A stretch of 64,000 bases of DNA from Bradyrhizobium sp. CCBAU 51627 (GCF_028128765.1 NZ_LBJG01000023.1:604579-668578), one strand, 5' to 3'. Positions 8,581 through 19,723 are shown, numbered from the stretch's first letter. The notes: generated from the sequence alone by a model not told the origin. Translations and numbers: made by a program.

Positions 8581-9993
8581 TCAACTTGGTGCAGCGGCGC
8601 GGCGCATCCACGACAGAAATGCGACGCAGACCATGATTAACGCCGCAAACAGCGCAAGCGAAGCGAGAAAAGCTGCGCGCGCTGATTGCAGCGTTTCGAT
8701 CGCGAAGAACACCGCGCCGATTGCGGCCACTCCGGCCGCATTTCCGATCTGCGCAACGGTGCCATACATGCCAGAGGCAGAACCGGCCGCGGCAGGCCTC
8801 ACAGTGGAGAGCACCGCCCCCGACAGCGGCGCCATCACCAGCCCCTGGCCATAGCCGAAGACGATCATGATGAGCGCGAGCATGACCGGCCTCGGCGCAT
8901 CGATGTCAAATGCGACCAGCGCAAGCGCGGCGAGGCCTGCGATCTGCAGCGCGCAACCTTCGATCAACACCTTGGTGCCGCGATGCTTCGCGCGGGCGCT
9001 GCTGTGGCGCGAGGCCACGACGAAAGCCAGCGCGAGCGGAATGAAGGCAAGCCCCGCGGCGAGCGGGGCAATCTTCAAGCCGCGCTGCATGAACAGCGTC
9101 ATTACCAGATAGAACGAGAGATTGGCGAGGAAGAAGAACAAGGTGGCGCCGAGCCCGCGCAGGAACGCGGCATCGGAGAGCAGCGTCAGATCGATCAGCG
9201 GCATGCCGCCGGCGCGCGCCACCGCGTGCTCGAGCCGCAGCAACGCGAACAGGATCGCGCCGCCGCTTCCCATCGCGGCCCACAACCACGGCGTCCAGCC
9301 GAGATCATGACCGAACAGCAGCGGGCCGATCAGGCACAACAACCCGGCGAACAGGACGACGCTGCCTTTGATGTCCAGCCTGGTGCCTGATCGCCGCGGC
9401 ACCCTCGGCATGATGCGCCAGGCGGCGATCGCAATGACGAAGCCACAGGGCACGTTGACGAAGAACACCGCGCGCCAGCCGGTGTGGGCCAGGTCGATCG
9501 TGACGAGGAGACCACCGAGCAGGAAGCCCGCGGCGCCCGCAAGCCCGAGCACGATGCCGTAGATGCCGAAGGCGCGGCTGCGCGATTCGTCCGTGAAAAG
9601 CAGATGCAGCGTCGCCAGCACCTGCGGCACCATCAGCGCCGCGGTCGCGCCCTGTGCCAGCCGCGCGACAATCAGCTCCATTCCGGATTGTGCGAGGCCG
9701 CACCAGAGCGAGGTCACGGTGAATCCGACTACGCCGGCGAGAAACACGTTCTTCGTGCCGTGGATGTCACCCAGGCGGCCGCCGGTGACGACCAGGGTCG
9801 CATACGCGATCAGGTAGATCGCGATGACGGATTCGATCTGCGCGGGCGTGGCCTTCAGCTCGACCGCAATGGTGGGAATGGCGACGTTGACCACAAACGC
9901 ATCGACGCCGAACATGAACTGCGCGGCGACGACGATCGCCAGCACCCACCAGCGGCGGGTCGAATCGACAGGCTTTGTGACGATCTGGTGCAT
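8581..9993 (-). CDS. MFS transporter, DHA2 (EmrB/QacA) family
   Basis: A 470-residue integral membrane protein with about 14 hydrophobic segments, the count typical of DHA2 drug:proton antiporters. Motif A-like GGRLGDIHGTKNVFLAG follows TM2, and motif C-like GLAGAAGFLLGGLL lies near TM5. N-terminal segment WWVLAIVVAAQFMFGVDAFVVNVAIPTI is characteristic of the family. Likely exports toxic or amphiphilic compounds using the proton gradient. No membrane-fusion partner gene is adjacent. The ATG of MHQIVTK is taken; a TTG 21 bases upstream with GGGGA before it is an alternative start. Substrate unknown. Confidence 0.88.
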   Translation of the reverse strand: MHQIVTKPVDSTRRWWVLAIVVAAQFMFGVDAFVVNVAIPTIAVELKATPAQIESVIAIYLIAYATLVVTGGRLGDIHGTKNVFLAGVVGFTVTSLWCGLAQSGMELIVARLAQGATAALMVPQVLATLHLLFTDESRSRAFGIYGIVLGLAGAAGFLLGGLLVTIDLAHTGWRAVFFVNVPCGFVIAIAAWRIMPRVPRRSGTRLDIKGSVVLFAGLLCLIGPLLFGHDLGWTPWLWAAMGSGGAILFALLRLEHAVARAGGMPLIDLTLLSDAAFLRGLGATLFFFLANLSFYLVMTLFMQRGLKIAPLAAGLAFIPLALAFVVASRHSSARAKHRGTKVLIEGCALQIAGLAALALVAFDIDAPRPVMLALIMIVFGYGQGLVMAPLSGAVLSTVRPAAAGSASGMYGTVAQIGNAAGVAAIGAVFFAIETLQSARAAFLASLALFAALIMVCVAFLSWMRRAAAPS

Positions 9994-10248
9994 TGGCGCG
10001 CGATCCCCGGACAATCGTGTCCCCGATGATTTCAGGCCGCGCGCGCCGGCGCGATTACCTCGGAGGTAGGTTTCGGGCGCCTCTCACCTCTCCCCCGTAA
10101 GAACGGGGAGAGGAAGACGAAGCACCTCGCCTCGTCTCCGCGCATGCCTGCATTCCACCGTGCGGGACATCGCGCGATTGCGTTCGCGTCGACCAGCACG
10201 TAGCCTCGCCATCTCAACAAACAGAAAATGACAGCCGGAGAGAACGCC

Positions 10249-11484
10249 ATGGCGCGCCTGAAATTCGGAGCCTTCCTTGCCCCGCATCACCCGATCGGGG
10301 AGCATCCGATGCTCCAGTTCCGGCGCGATCTCGACCTGGTCGAGCAGCTCGACGCGCTCGGCTATGACGAGTTCTGGTGCGGCGAGCATCATTCCTCCGG
10401 CTGGGAGATGATCGCCTCGCCCGAGATGTTCCTGGCCGCGGCCGGCGAGCGCACCAAGCGGATCAGGCTCGGCACCGGCGTGGTGTCGCTGCCCTATCAC
10501 CATCCCTTCAACGTCGCCCAGCGCATGGTGCAGCTCGACCACATGACCGGTGGCCGCGCCATCTTCGGTTCCGGTCCGGGCGCGCTCGCCTCCGACGCGC
10601 ACACGCTCGGCATCGACCCGATGACGCAGCGCGACCGCCAGGACGAGGCGATCGGCGTGATCCGCCGCCTCTTCAACGGCGAGCGTGTCACCGCAAAGAG
10701 CGACTGGTTCACCATGAATGACGCGGCGCTGCAGATCCTGCCGTTGCAGGAGCAGATGCCATTCGTGGTGGCCTCGCAGATCTCGCCATCGGGCATGACG
10801 CTCGCCGGCAAATACGGCATCGGCATCATCTCACTGGGCTCGATGACGACGCAGGGCCTGATGTCGCTGCAACAGCAATGGCAGTTCGCCGAGGACGCCG
10901 CCAGGAAGCACGGCACCACGGTCAGCCGCGCCGACTGGCGCGTGCTTTTGACCTTCCACATCGCCGAGGGCCGCGAGCAGGCCCGCAAGGAAGCCGGCGC
11001 CGGGCTGATGCGCTGGCACAACGAATATAATGTCGGCACGCTGCAGCGGCCGGGCCTGACTGCATTCTCCTCGCCGGACGAGGCCGTCGACAAGACCGCG
11101 TTCGTCGAAGGCGCTGCGTCCACCATCGGCACGCCCGACGATCTCGTCAAAACCATCAAGAACGTCATGGAGGTCTCCGGCGGCGTCGGGGCCATCATCG
11201 GTTTCGTCCACGACTGGGCCAATCCGGAAGCGACGCGCCGGAGCTGGGACATGGTGGCGCGCTACGTCGTGCCCGAGATCAACGGCTACATCGACGGCCT
11301 GCGCAGGTCGCAGAAATTCGTGATCGAGAACCGCGCGATCTTCGAGCGTGCGGGCCAGGCCGTGATGGCCAAGATCATGGAGAACGAGAAAGCGGCCGAG
11401 GCGCTGAAGGTGACCGGCCCCGGCCGTGTCGCGATTCCCGCCGTCAACGCGCCGGATCTGCAGAAGGAAGCGGCGAAGCGGTAG
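10249..11484 (+). CDS. LLM class flavin-dependent oxidoreductase
   Basis: A 411-residue luciferase-like monooxygenase. The opening RLKFGAFLAPHHPIGEHP, the EFWCGEHHSSGWE block, LGTGVVSLPYHHPFNVAQRMVQLDHMTGGRAIFGSGPG and the later region with VASQISPSGM match the bacterial luciferase TIM-barrel family that uses reduced FMN and O2. The ATG follows GGAGAG by six bases; an ATG 21 bases upstream lacks a good ribosome site. The gene is followed after 62 bases by a cytochrome P450 in the same direction, so the two may form an oxidative operon. Substrate cannot be told from sequence. Confidence 0.88.
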   Translation: MARLKFGAFLAPHHPIGEHPMLQFRRDLDLVEQLDALGYDEFWCGEHHSSGWEMIASPEMFLAAAGERTKRIRLGTGVVSLPYHHPFNVAQRMVQLDHMTGGRAIFGSGPGALASDAHTLGIDPMTQRDRQDEAIGVIRRLFNGERVTAKSDWFTMNDAALQILPLQEQMPFVVASQISPSGMTLAGKYGIGIISLGSMTTQGLMSLQQQWQFAEDAARKHGTTVSRADWRVLLTFHIAEGREQARKEAGAGLMRWHNEYNVGTLQRPGLTAFSSPDEAVDKTAFVEGAASTIGTPDDLVKTIKNVMEVSGGVGAIIGFVHDWANPEATRRSWDMVARYVVPEINGYIDGLRRSQKFVIENRAIFERAGQAVMAKIMENEKAAEALKVTGPGRVAIPAVNAPDLQKEAAKR

Positions 11485-11546
11485 GGCCAGGTCTGCCGGC
11501 CGCTGGAGCGGCGAAATCCGCCGCAGGATCGCGCCCGGCCTGTGCT

Positions 11547-12974
11547 ATGCTGACGATGTCTGCTCAAGCCGTACCGCCGTCCGCGGCATCGTCGGCAAAC
11601 CAAGCGGAGCAACTCATGTCGATGCAGGCCGGGCCGACCCCACCCAAGCGCAATCAGTTGAAGCACATTCCGGGAGATGAGGGCTGGCCGATCATCGGCA
11701 AGACGCTCCAGGTGCTGGCCGATCCAAAAGGCCATATCGAGGCGAACGGGCGGAAATACGGACCGGTCTATCGCACCCACGTATTCGGCGAGACCAGCAT
11801 CGTGCTGCTCGGGCCCGAGGCCAACGAGCTCGTGATGTTCGATCAGCAGAAGCAGTTTTCGTCCGAGCACGGCTGGAACCCGGTGCTGGGACGGCTGTTT
11901 CCGCGCGGTTTGATGCTGCTCGATTTCGACGAGCACCGGCTGCATCGCAAGGCGCTGTCGGTCGCGTTCAAGTCCGGGCCGATGAAATCCTATCTCGACA
12001 ATCTCGACCGCGGCATCTCCGCCCGTGTTGCGCAGTGGAAGGCGAATCCCGGCGAATTGCAGCTTTATCCGGCGATGAAGCAGCTCACGCTCGATCTCGC
12101 CGCGACGTCCTTTCTCGGCGCCGATATCGGACCCGAGGTCGACGAGATCAACCGCGCCTTCGTCGATATGGTGGCGGCTGCGGTCGCCCCGATCCGCCGC
12201 CCCCTGCCCGGCACTCAGATGGCGCGAGGGGTGAAGGGACGCAAACGTATCATCGCCTACTTCCGCGAGCAGATTCCGTTGCGACGCGGCAATCACGGCG
12301 GCGATGATCTGTTTTCACATCTCTGCCGCGCCACCCATGAGGATGGCGCGCTCTTGTCCGACCAGGACATCATCGACCACATGAGCTTCCTGATGATGGC
12401 CGCGCACGACACGCTGACTTCGTCGCTGACCTCCTTCGTCGGCGAGCTTGCGGCGCACCCGGACTGGCAGCAGACGCTGCGCGAGGAAGTTTTTGCGCTT
12501 GGCCTTTCGGCCGATGCGCCGACGAGCTTCGACGATCTCGACAAGCTGCCGCTGACGGAGATGGCCTTCAAGGAGGCGCTGCGGATCAAGCCGCCGGTGC
12601 CGTCCATGCCACGCCGCGCGGTACGCGACTTCACCTTCAGGGGATACGATATTCCGGCCGGTACCTCGGTCGGCGTCAATCCGCTCTACACGCACCACAT
12701 GAAGGACATCTGGCCGGAGCCGGACCAGTTCGATCCCTTGCGCTTCAGCGAGGAAGCCCAGCGCAATCGGCATCGCTTCGCCTGGGTCCCGTTCGGCGGC
12801 GGCGCGCATATGTGCCTCGGCCTGCACTTCGCCTACATGCAGGCCAAGTGCTTTGCGCGGCACTTCCTGCAGAATATCGAGGTGTCGCTGCAAGAGGGCT
12901 ACAAGCCGGACTGGCAGATGTGGCCGATCCCGAAGCCGAAGGATGGATTGAGGGTGCGGATGAAGGCGGTGTGA
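11547..12974 (+). CDS. Cytochrome P450
   Basis: A 475-residue soluble P450. The heme-binding motif FGGGAHMCLG carries the thiolate Cys at about residue 423; the K-helix ExxR is in EALRIKPPVP; the I-helix is MMAAHDTLTSS, where the usual AGxDT is AAHDT. The N-terminal IPGDEGWPIIGKTLQVL and the general layout resemble the CYP120/CYP26-like branch. Acts as a monooxygenase needing ferredoxin/reductase partners, none of which is adjacent. A second ATG three codons in (MSAQAV) could be the true start. Functional link with the LLM oxidoreductase upstream is inferred from direction and spacing only. Confidence 0.9.
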   Translation: MLTMSAQAVPPSAASSANQAEQLMSMQAGPTPPKRNQLKHIPGDEGWPIIGKTLQVLADPKGHIEANGRKYGPVYRTHVFGETSIVLLGPEANELVMFDQQKQFSSEHGWNPVLGRLFPRGLMLLDFDEHRLHRKALSVAFKSGPMKSYLDNLDRGISARVAQWKANPGELQLYPAMKQLTLDLAATSFLGADIGPEVDEINRAFVDMVAAAVAPIRRPLPGTQMARGVKGRKRIIAYFREQIPLRRGNHGGDDLFSHLCRATHEDGALLSDQDIIDHMSFLMMAAHDTLTSSLTSFVGELAAHPDWQQTLREEVFALGLSADAPTSFDDLDKLPLTEMAFKEALRIKPPVPSMPRRAVRDFTFRGYDIPAGTSVGVNPLYTHHMKDIWPEPDQFDPLRFSEEAQRNRHRFAWVPFGGGAHMCLGLHFAYMQAKCFARHFLQNIEVSLQEGYKPDWQMWPIPKPKDGLRVRMKAV

Positions 12975-13007
12975 TTATCGTGTCCCGGACGCGCGAAGCG
13001 CGAGCTT

Positions 13008-13096
13008 CGTAGGTTGGGCTAAGGCGCAGAGCGCCGTGCCCAATCTTTCTCTCGATGCAATTGGTGGGCACGGCGCGCCAAGAGCGCGCCTTTGCC
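13008..13096. repeat. REP-like palindrome after the P450 gene
   Basis: Inverted halves GTAGGTTGGGCTAAGGCGCA... and ...GCCTTTGCCCACCCTACG flank a GTGCCCAATC / GGTGGGCACGG core. It can fold into a long imperfect hairpin downstream of the P450 gene. Confidence 0.6.
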
Positions 13097-13164
13097 CACC
13101 CTACGGACCTGCTCTGAACCCGCTACGCTCCTTGATCGAACGCCGAGCACAAGGCGCTCAAGCC

Positions 13165-13310
13165 CTATAGCTGCTGGCTCCAGTTGCGGCGCCCCGCGAT
13201 CACAATTTTGGCACCTTCGGCAACGAAGACTTCCGTTATGCGCACCCAATCCCCCTCGTCGCGCCCGTGATCACCGCAAGCCTGCTGATGGAATGTTCCT
13301 CTTTTCGAAC
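13165..13310 (-). pseudogene. Remnant of a short-chain dehydrogenase (N-terminal fragment, frameshifted)
   Basis: Read on the minus strand this stretch gives SRLAVITGATRGIGCA, the TGxxxGIG cofactor-binding motif of an SDR enzyme, then a stop; shifting by one base continues with VFVAEGAKIVIAGRRN, which matches the following helix and second strand of the same fold, and stops again. Nothing of the catalytic YxxxK part remains. It is therefore a decayed SDR fragment. The rest of the roughly 500-base gap between the P450 and the kinase gene holds the palindrome described separately and the kinase promoter region. Confidence 0.7.
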
Positions 13311-13479
13311 CACTTGATGCCAATGGCGGACGCCGATCGATGACGCCGCCGCGACAGCCGGTACCGCGATCGCTATTTCTGCCGGCTCCTGATAAGGCCA
13401 GCTATGCTTGCGCCTGCGAGATGCGTAACATCCTCGACCGCCACTCGATTTTCGAACGCATATCGTCACCAGGCTGCGC

Positions 13480-14445
13480 ATGAGGAAGCTGATCGACGAA
13501 TTCCGCAAGGGCTGGCAGGGCGTAGCGCCGCCATCGTTCGGCCTGAGCATTGCGTTTGCGGTGGCCTGCCTGCTGGTTTCGACCCTGGCCCGCTGGGCAC
13601 TCGCGCATGTGCGCCCCGACGTCTACTTTACGCCGTACTTTCCGGCCGTGTTTTTTGCGGCCGCCTTCGGAGGTCCCCGGATCGGCGTGGTGACGGCACT
13701 GGTCGGCGGCGTGCTCGGCGTCATCGTGAACTTCAGCGATGCCTCCGTCGACCACGCGCGGTTCGCGCTGCTGGCACTCTATTGGGGCGTTTCGGCGCTC
13801 ACCATTTGGGGTGTCGAGCACTACCGCACAATGCTGGCCGAGCAGCGACGGATATCCAGGCGCCTGATCGAGGAGGAGGACTATCGCAAGGTTCTGGTCG
13901 ACGAGCTGCAGCACCGGCTGAAGAACAAGCTGTCGACCGTGCACGCCGTACTGCACCAGGTGCTGCACGACGAGCCGCAGGTCTGGGCCCGGATCGACCC
14001 GCGGCTGCGATCGCTGGCCGCAACCGACGACCTGATCTCCCGGATCGACAAGGCCGGCTGCGACATCCGCGACCTCCTGATCTCCGAGCTCGGCCCCTAC
14101 GGCCATGTCCGCTTCACCCTCAACGGCGAGCGGGTGTTCCTGCCGCCGAAGCTGGCGGTCACACTGTCCTTGATGTTTCACGAACTCGCCACCAATGCCG
14201 GCAAATACGGCGCGTTCTCCTCGCCGCGCGGCTTGTTGCAGGTGTCATGGACCGTCAGCGATGATCGCCTGACCATCACGTGGGACGAAACCGAGGGACC
14301 GACCATTGGCGAAATCTCAGCGCCCGGTTTCGGCACCAAGCTGCTGAAATCGGCACTGTCCGCCTTCGACGGCAAGACCGAGGTCTCCTATTTGAAGACC
14401 GGGCTGCATTGCATCATGCAATGTCGCATCCCCAAGGGCGAGTAG
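13480..14445 (+). CDS. HWE/HisKA_2-type sensor histidine kinase with membrane domain
   Basis: A 321-residue sensor kinase. Residues 20-115 hold several hydrophobic segments (FAVACLLVSTLA, FFAAAFGGPRIGVVTALVGGVLGV, ALLALYWGVSALTIW) like the DUF4118-type membrane sensor region. A coiled helix then leads to DELQHRLKNKLSTVHAV, the H-box of the HWE/HisKA_2 group with the phospho-accepting His near 145. FHELATNAGKYGAFS is the family's N-box, and a terminal GFGTKLL is the G-box. HWE kinases in alphaproteobacteria often feed the PhyR general stress response or light sensing. No response regulator gene is adjacent, so its partner is unknown. Confidence 0.88.
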   Translation: MRKLIDEFRKGWQGVAPPSFGLSIAFAVACLLVSTLARWALAHVRPDVYFTPYFPAVFFAAAFGGPRIGVVTALVGGVLGVIVNFSDASVDHARFALLALYWGVSALTIWGVEHYRTMLAEQRRISRRLIEEEDYRKVLVDELQHRLKNKLSTVHAVLHQVLHDEPQVWARIDPRLRSLAATDDLISRIDKAGCDIRDLLISELGPYGHVRFTLNGERVFLPPKLAVTLSLMFHELATNAGKYGAFSSPRGLLQVSWTVSDDRLTITWDETEGPTIGEISAPGFGTKLLKSALSAFDGKTEVSYLKTGLHCIMQCRIPKGE

Positions 14446-14697
14446 AACTCAGTGCGACTAGGTTCAAGCGTCGCGATGTAGGAGGTATGCTCCCTCTCCC
14501 GCTTGCGAACCGCGCGCTACGCCCGCAGTTTCGCAAGCAGCGTTGACCTCCTGTTAATGACGATGGATGGCGCGCCTCACGTCGTCGCAAGTTTCTCGCA
14601 AAACACACCCGTATTTCTGCGGACCCCTTAACCAAACCTAAGAGGGAACTGCGCATGATCGCGCCCATTGCAAAGGCGCGCTGAAACAACAAGATTC

Positions 14698-16443
14698 ATG
14701 ACTTCTATGAACGACAACGCATATAACGGCGCGAGCGAAGCCGAACTCGGATTTCTCAAGGAAATCGTTAGAATGCTGCCTGCCGGCCTGACCGTGCAGG
14801 ATGCGCAAGGCAAGCTTCTGCTGGTTAACGATGTCGCGGCCTCCCAGCTCGGCATGGACGGCAGCCGTCCCTCGCCCGATCTCGCGTCGCGCCGCGAGGC
14901 TTGCCAGCAGGCACTGAGGTCCGGTCAACCTGTCACCTCCGAGGAAGCGCTCCACGACGGCGCCGCACGCCAGGTGCTGTTGACCACCCATCGCCCCGTC
15001 CGCCTCGCCGGACGCGAGCTGTTGATCTCGGCCTCCTCCGACATCACCGAGCAGAAGAATTTTGAGGACCAGCTGTTCCGTTCGGCCTATTTCGACGAGC
15101 TGACCGGCCTGCCCTCGCGGCGCGTGATCGAGCATCGCGCCAACAGCCTCTTGGCGCGCGAGCAGGCTGGCGATCGTTTCGCGCTGGCCTTTCTCGACGT
15201 CGACAATTTCAAGCACATCAACGATTATTACGGCCACGCCGTGGGCGATGCGCTGCTGGTGGAGCTATCGAAGCGGCTCGGGCGCGACTTGCGCGATTCC
15301 GACATGCTGTCGCGCATTTCCGGCGACGAGTTCCTGCTGCTGCTCTCGCCGGTCCAGAGCCAGGAGGAGGTCGCCGAATTCATGCAATCGATGCTGGAAC
15401 GGCTGACCGCCCCGTTCTTCATCGATCATTCGGAGGTGTTCGCCTCGACCTCGGTCGGCATCAGCCTCTATCCCGATCACGGCCGCAGCTTCGAGACACT
15501 GCGCCAGAATGCCGACATCGCGATGTACCGCATCAAGAACGACGGCAAGGGTTCGGCAACGTTCTTCAATTCCAGCATGGAGCGCGAAGCGCTGGCGCGG
15601 ATGAAGATCGAGCAATCGCTGCGGCTCGCCATTCTCGAGAAGCGCTTTTGCTGTGCGTTCCAATCCAAGGTCGACATCCGCACACAAGCCGTGAAGGGCA
15701 TCGAGGCCTTGGTGCGTCTGCGCGACGACGAAGGCGTGATCCAGGCGCCCGGCTCGTTCATCGATCTTGCCAGCGAGCTCGGGCTGATCGACGAGCTCAC
15801 GCACCTGGTGCTCGCCGAGATCGTCAAATCGATCGACCCGATCAACGCCTCGTTCGGCGCGGACGCGACCATCAGCATCAACGTCGCCGCCAAGCAGGCC
15901 GGAAACCCCGAATTCATGCGCAGTTTTGCGCAAGCACTGGAGGACACCGGCTTTCCACAGCGCTTCATGATCGAGGTGACGGAAGACGCCTTCGTCGCCA
16001 AGAATCACTTCCAGGCCGAGATCCTGCCGATGTTCCGCAAACTCGGTGTCGGCATCTCCATCGACGATTTCGGCATCGGCTATTCCTCGCTCTCGGCGCT
16101 CGCCGACATCACCGCCGACGAGATCAAGATCGACCGCTCCTTCATCACCGACATCCACAAACGTCCGCGCAGCCAGGGCATCCTGCGCGCAATCGAATCC
16201 CTGAGCGAAGCCCTCGGCATGACCGTGATCGCCGAAGGTCTCGAATCCTTCGAGGAGCTCGCCTACCTCCAGGCCGCGACCAAGATCCGTTACGCGCAGG
16301 GCTATTATTTCGCGCGGCCCATCTTCCTGGAGGAGCTGAAGCTCGCCACCCCCGCCTCGAGCGAGTCTCGCGGCAGCGTATCCGCCCGCCCGATGCAGCA
16401 GAACCGTCAGGGCTATTCCCGGGCGAGCGGGTACCGGCGATAA
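14698..16443 (+). CDS. PAS-GGDEF-EAL protein (c-di-GMP turnover)
   Basis: A 581-residue cytoplasmic protein. Residues 15-120 form a PAS-like sensor; a diguanylate cyclase domain follows with the active loop SGDEF (about 208-212, a tolerated variant of GGDEF); an EAL phosphodiesterase domain begins with EALVRLR near 336 and keeps SINVAAKQ, IEVTEDA, ISIDDFGIGYSS, IKIDRS and VIAEGLE, so the metal and catalytic residues look intact. It may make or degrade c-di-GMP depending on the PAS signal. Two ATGs (MTSM) are close together; a TTG ten codons upstream is less likely. The upstream spacer contains TTAACCA, a possible weak CtrA half-site. Confidence 0.88.
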   Translation: MTSMNDNAYNGASEAELGFLKEIVRMLPAGLTVQDAQGKLLLVNDVAASQLGMDGSRPSPDLASRREACQQALRSGQPVTSEEALHDGAARQVLLTTHRPVRLAGRELLISASSDITEQKNFEDQLFRSAYFDELTGLPSRRVIEHRANSLLAREQAGDRFALAFLDVDNFKHINDYYGHAVGDALLVELSKRLGRDLRDSDMLSRISGDEFLLLLSPVQSQEEVAEFMQSMLERLTAPFFIDHSEVFASTSVGISLYPDHGRSFETLRQNADIAMYRIKNDGKGSATFFNSSMEREALARMKIEQSLRLAILEKRFCCAFQSKVDIRTQAVKGIEALVRLRDDEGVIQAPGSFIDLASELGLIDELTHLVLAEIVKSIDPINASFGADATISINVAAKQAGNPEFMRSFAQALEDTGFPQRFMIEVTEDAFVAKNHFQAEILPMFRKLGVGISIDDFGIGYSSLSALADITADEIKIDRSFITDIHKRPRSQGILRAIESLSEALGMTVIAEGLESFEELAYLQAATKIRYAQGYYFARPIFLEELKLATPASSESRGSVSARPMQQNRQGYSRASGYRR

Positions 16444-16469
16444 GGCCGGCAGCGGCGGGACCATCTCGA

Positions 16470-16570
16470 TGTCGTCGCCCGGCTTGACCTGGCGACCCTG
16501 TACGCCGGGACGGTTATGATTGAATCGATAGGCCGCGGCGTACCGGATGCCCCGGTCAAGCCGGGCATGA
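16470..16570. repeat. REP-like inverted sequence
   Basis: CGTCGCCCGGCTTGACCTGGCGACCC and GATGCCCCGGTCAAGCCGGGCATGAC are inverted relatives of one another flanking a less conserved middle. The same family of sequence occurs near 51 kb. Lies between a GGDEF-EAL gene and the sigma-54 activator gene. Confidence 0.55.
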
Positions 16571-16666
16571 CAGGAGTGGGAGCGGCCTCAGTCCCCCCGG
16601 TCCATTTCCTCCTTTGAAATTGCTGCCCTTTTGGTAATACACAGGCGGACCTCCCCGAGGCGCGCC

Positions 16667-18109
<1,443 letters not shown>

Positions 18110-18124
18110 GTTTCGAGACTCATT

Positions 18125-18167
18125 CTGTCTGGAGTCTCGGAATCCGGACAGGTTGCGGAGGGCCGCG
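18125..18167. promoter_or_regulatory. Overlapping dyads, candidate activator-binding (UAS) sites
   Basis: Just after the activator gene are two overlapping inverted repeats: CGAGACTC / GAGTCTCG around a ten-base centre starting slightly left of this interval, and CTGTCTGGA / TCCGGACAG (8 of 9 paired) around GTCTCGGAA. They lie 70-110 bases upstream of the sigma-54 promoter, the normal distance for enhancer sites bound by a Fis-type activator. Assignment is inferred from symmetry and position. Confidence 0.5.
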
Positions 18168-18228
18168 TTCGTCGGCCAGGCGTAGAAATTGCCGGCTTTT
18201 CAGCCACTTTGCACAGGGCCATGGCATC

Positions 18229-18244
18229 TGGCGCGGACCTTGCT
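18229..18244 (+). promoter_or_regulatory. Sigma-54 (-24/-12) promoter
   Basis: TGGCGCGGACCTTGCT matches the sigma-54 consensus TGGCACG-N4-TTGCW with one difference and has the exact GG-N10-GC spacing. It is 60 bases upstream of the transporter start and directly downstream of the sigma-54 activator gene. Confidence 0.7.
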
Positions 18245-18304
18245 CTTCGCTTTGCACAATGACGCATGCTGCACATGCGCATTCGCAACCAGGGAGGACG
18301 CAAG

Positions 18305-19615
18305 ATGAGTGACGCGATCTCAGTCCATCAACTTCAGGCGAGACAGCCCTCGCACGTCACGGTCGCCACCGCGAGCCTGATCGGCACCGCCATCGAGTGG
18401 TACGATTTCTTCCTCTACGGCACCGCCGCGGCGCTGATCTTCAACAAGCTGTTCTTTCCGACCTTCGACCCGATGATGGGCACGCTGCTGGCGTTCGCGA
18501 CCTATGCGCTCGGCTTCATCGCGCGCCCGCTCGGCGGGGTCGTATTCGGCCATTACGGCGACAAGATCGGCCGCAAGACCATGCTGTATCTGACGCTGCT
18601 GATCATGGGGGCGGCGACCGCCGCGATCGGCTTCCTGCCGACCTACGAGACCGCCGGCATCGGCGCTGCGATCCTGCTCGTCGCCTGCCGCCTGGTCCAG
18701 GGCTTTGGCCTGGGCGGCGAATGGGGCGGCGCGGTGCTGATGGCGGTCGAGCACGCACCGGCCGACAAGAAGGGATTTTATGGCAGCTGGCCGCAGCTCG
18801 GCGCGCCGCTCGGCCTCGTCCTCGGCACGCTGGTGTTCTCGGTGGTCTCGGCGCTGCTGACGGATGCCCAGCTCTATGCCTGGGGCTGGCGCATCCCGTT
18901 CCTGTTCTCGATCGCGCTGGTGCTGGTCGGCCTGTGGATCCGCTTCACCATCGCCGAATCGCCTGAGTTCCAGAAGGTCAAGGACACCAAGCAGGACGTG
19001 AAGATGCCGATCCTCGAGGCGATCAGGATGTATCCCAAGAACATCCTGCTCGCGATGGGCGCGCGCTTTGCGGAGAACGGCTTCTTCTACATCTACGCGA
19101 CATTCGTGCTCGCCTATGCCACGCAATCGCTCGGCATGAACAAGCAGGACATGCTGAACGGCGTCTTGATCGCGGCCGCGATCGAGACCTTCACCATCCC
19201 CGCCTTCGGCGCGCTGTCGGACCGGATCGGGCGGCGGCCGATCTACATCTTCGGCGCGGTGTTTTCCGCACTGATGTCGTTCCCGCTGTTCATGCTGCTG
19301 TCGACCAAGAACCCGCAACTCGCCTGGATCGCGATCGTACTGGGCCTTGCCGTCGGGCATGCCGCAATGTACGGCCCGCAGGCGAGCTTCCTGTCGGAGC
19401 TGTTCGGCACCAAGGTGCGCTATAGCGGCGTCTCGCTCGGTTACAACCTCGCCTCGATCTTTGCCGGCGCATTGTCGCCGTTGATCGCGACGGGGCTGAT
19501 GACGGCCTATGCGCCGGCAACCTGGCCGATCTCGCTCTACATGATCGCGCTGGCCCTGATCACGGTGGTGTCGGTCTACTTCGCCACCGAAACACGCAAG
19601 ATAGTTCAGTCCTGA
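18305..19615 (+). CDS. MFS transporter, metabolite:H+ symporter (MHS) family
   Basis: A 436-residue, 12-TM transporter. SLIGTAIEWYDFFLYGTAAAL at the start, RPLGGVVFGHYGDKIGRKTMLYLTLLIMG (motif A between TM2 and TM3) and CRLVQGFGLGGEWGGAVLMAVEHAP (TM4-5) are signatures of MHS proteins such as KgtP, ShiA and ProP, which import carboxylates or betaines with protons. The ATG follows AGGGAGGACGCAAG. It sits behind a sigma-54 promoter and 109 bases upstream of a CoA-transferase gene in the same direction, so it probably imports the organic acid that the transferase activates. The exact substrate is not visible. Confidence 0.9.
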   Translation: MSDAISVHQLQARQPSHVTVATASLIGTAIEWYDFFLYGTAAALIFNKLFFPTFDPMMGTLLAFATYALGFIARPLGGVVFGHYGDKIGRKTMLYLTLLIMGAATAAIGFLPTYETAGIGAAILLVACRLVQGFGLGGEWGGAVLMAVEHAPADKKGFYGSWPQLGAPLGLVLGTLVFSVVSALLTDAQLYAWGWRIPFLFSIALVLVGLWIRFTIAESPEFQKVKDTKQDVKMPILEAIRMYPKNILLAMGARFAENGFFYIYATFVLAYATQSLGMNKQDMLNGVLIAAAIETFTIPAFGALSDRIGRRPIYIFGAVFSALMSFPLFMLLSTKNPQLAWIAIVLGLAVGHAAMYGPQASFLSELFGTKVRYSGVSLGYNLASIFAGALSPLIATGLMTAYAPATWPISLYMIALALITVVSVYFATETRKIVQS

Positions 19616-19723
19616 AAATTGGCTCTTGCCGCGGAGCGACCTGTTCCAAGGTCGCCCCGCGCGCTAGACTTCATTCAAAGCAAGAACGATCGCGTGCGAT
19701 CGAAAGAGATCGGGAGGAATGCC

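Noticed and set aside
14628..14643. TTAACCAAACCTAAGA as a CtrA box before the first GGDEF-EAL gene
   Set aside because: Only the left half matches; the right half differs from TTAAC at three positions, too weak to annotate.
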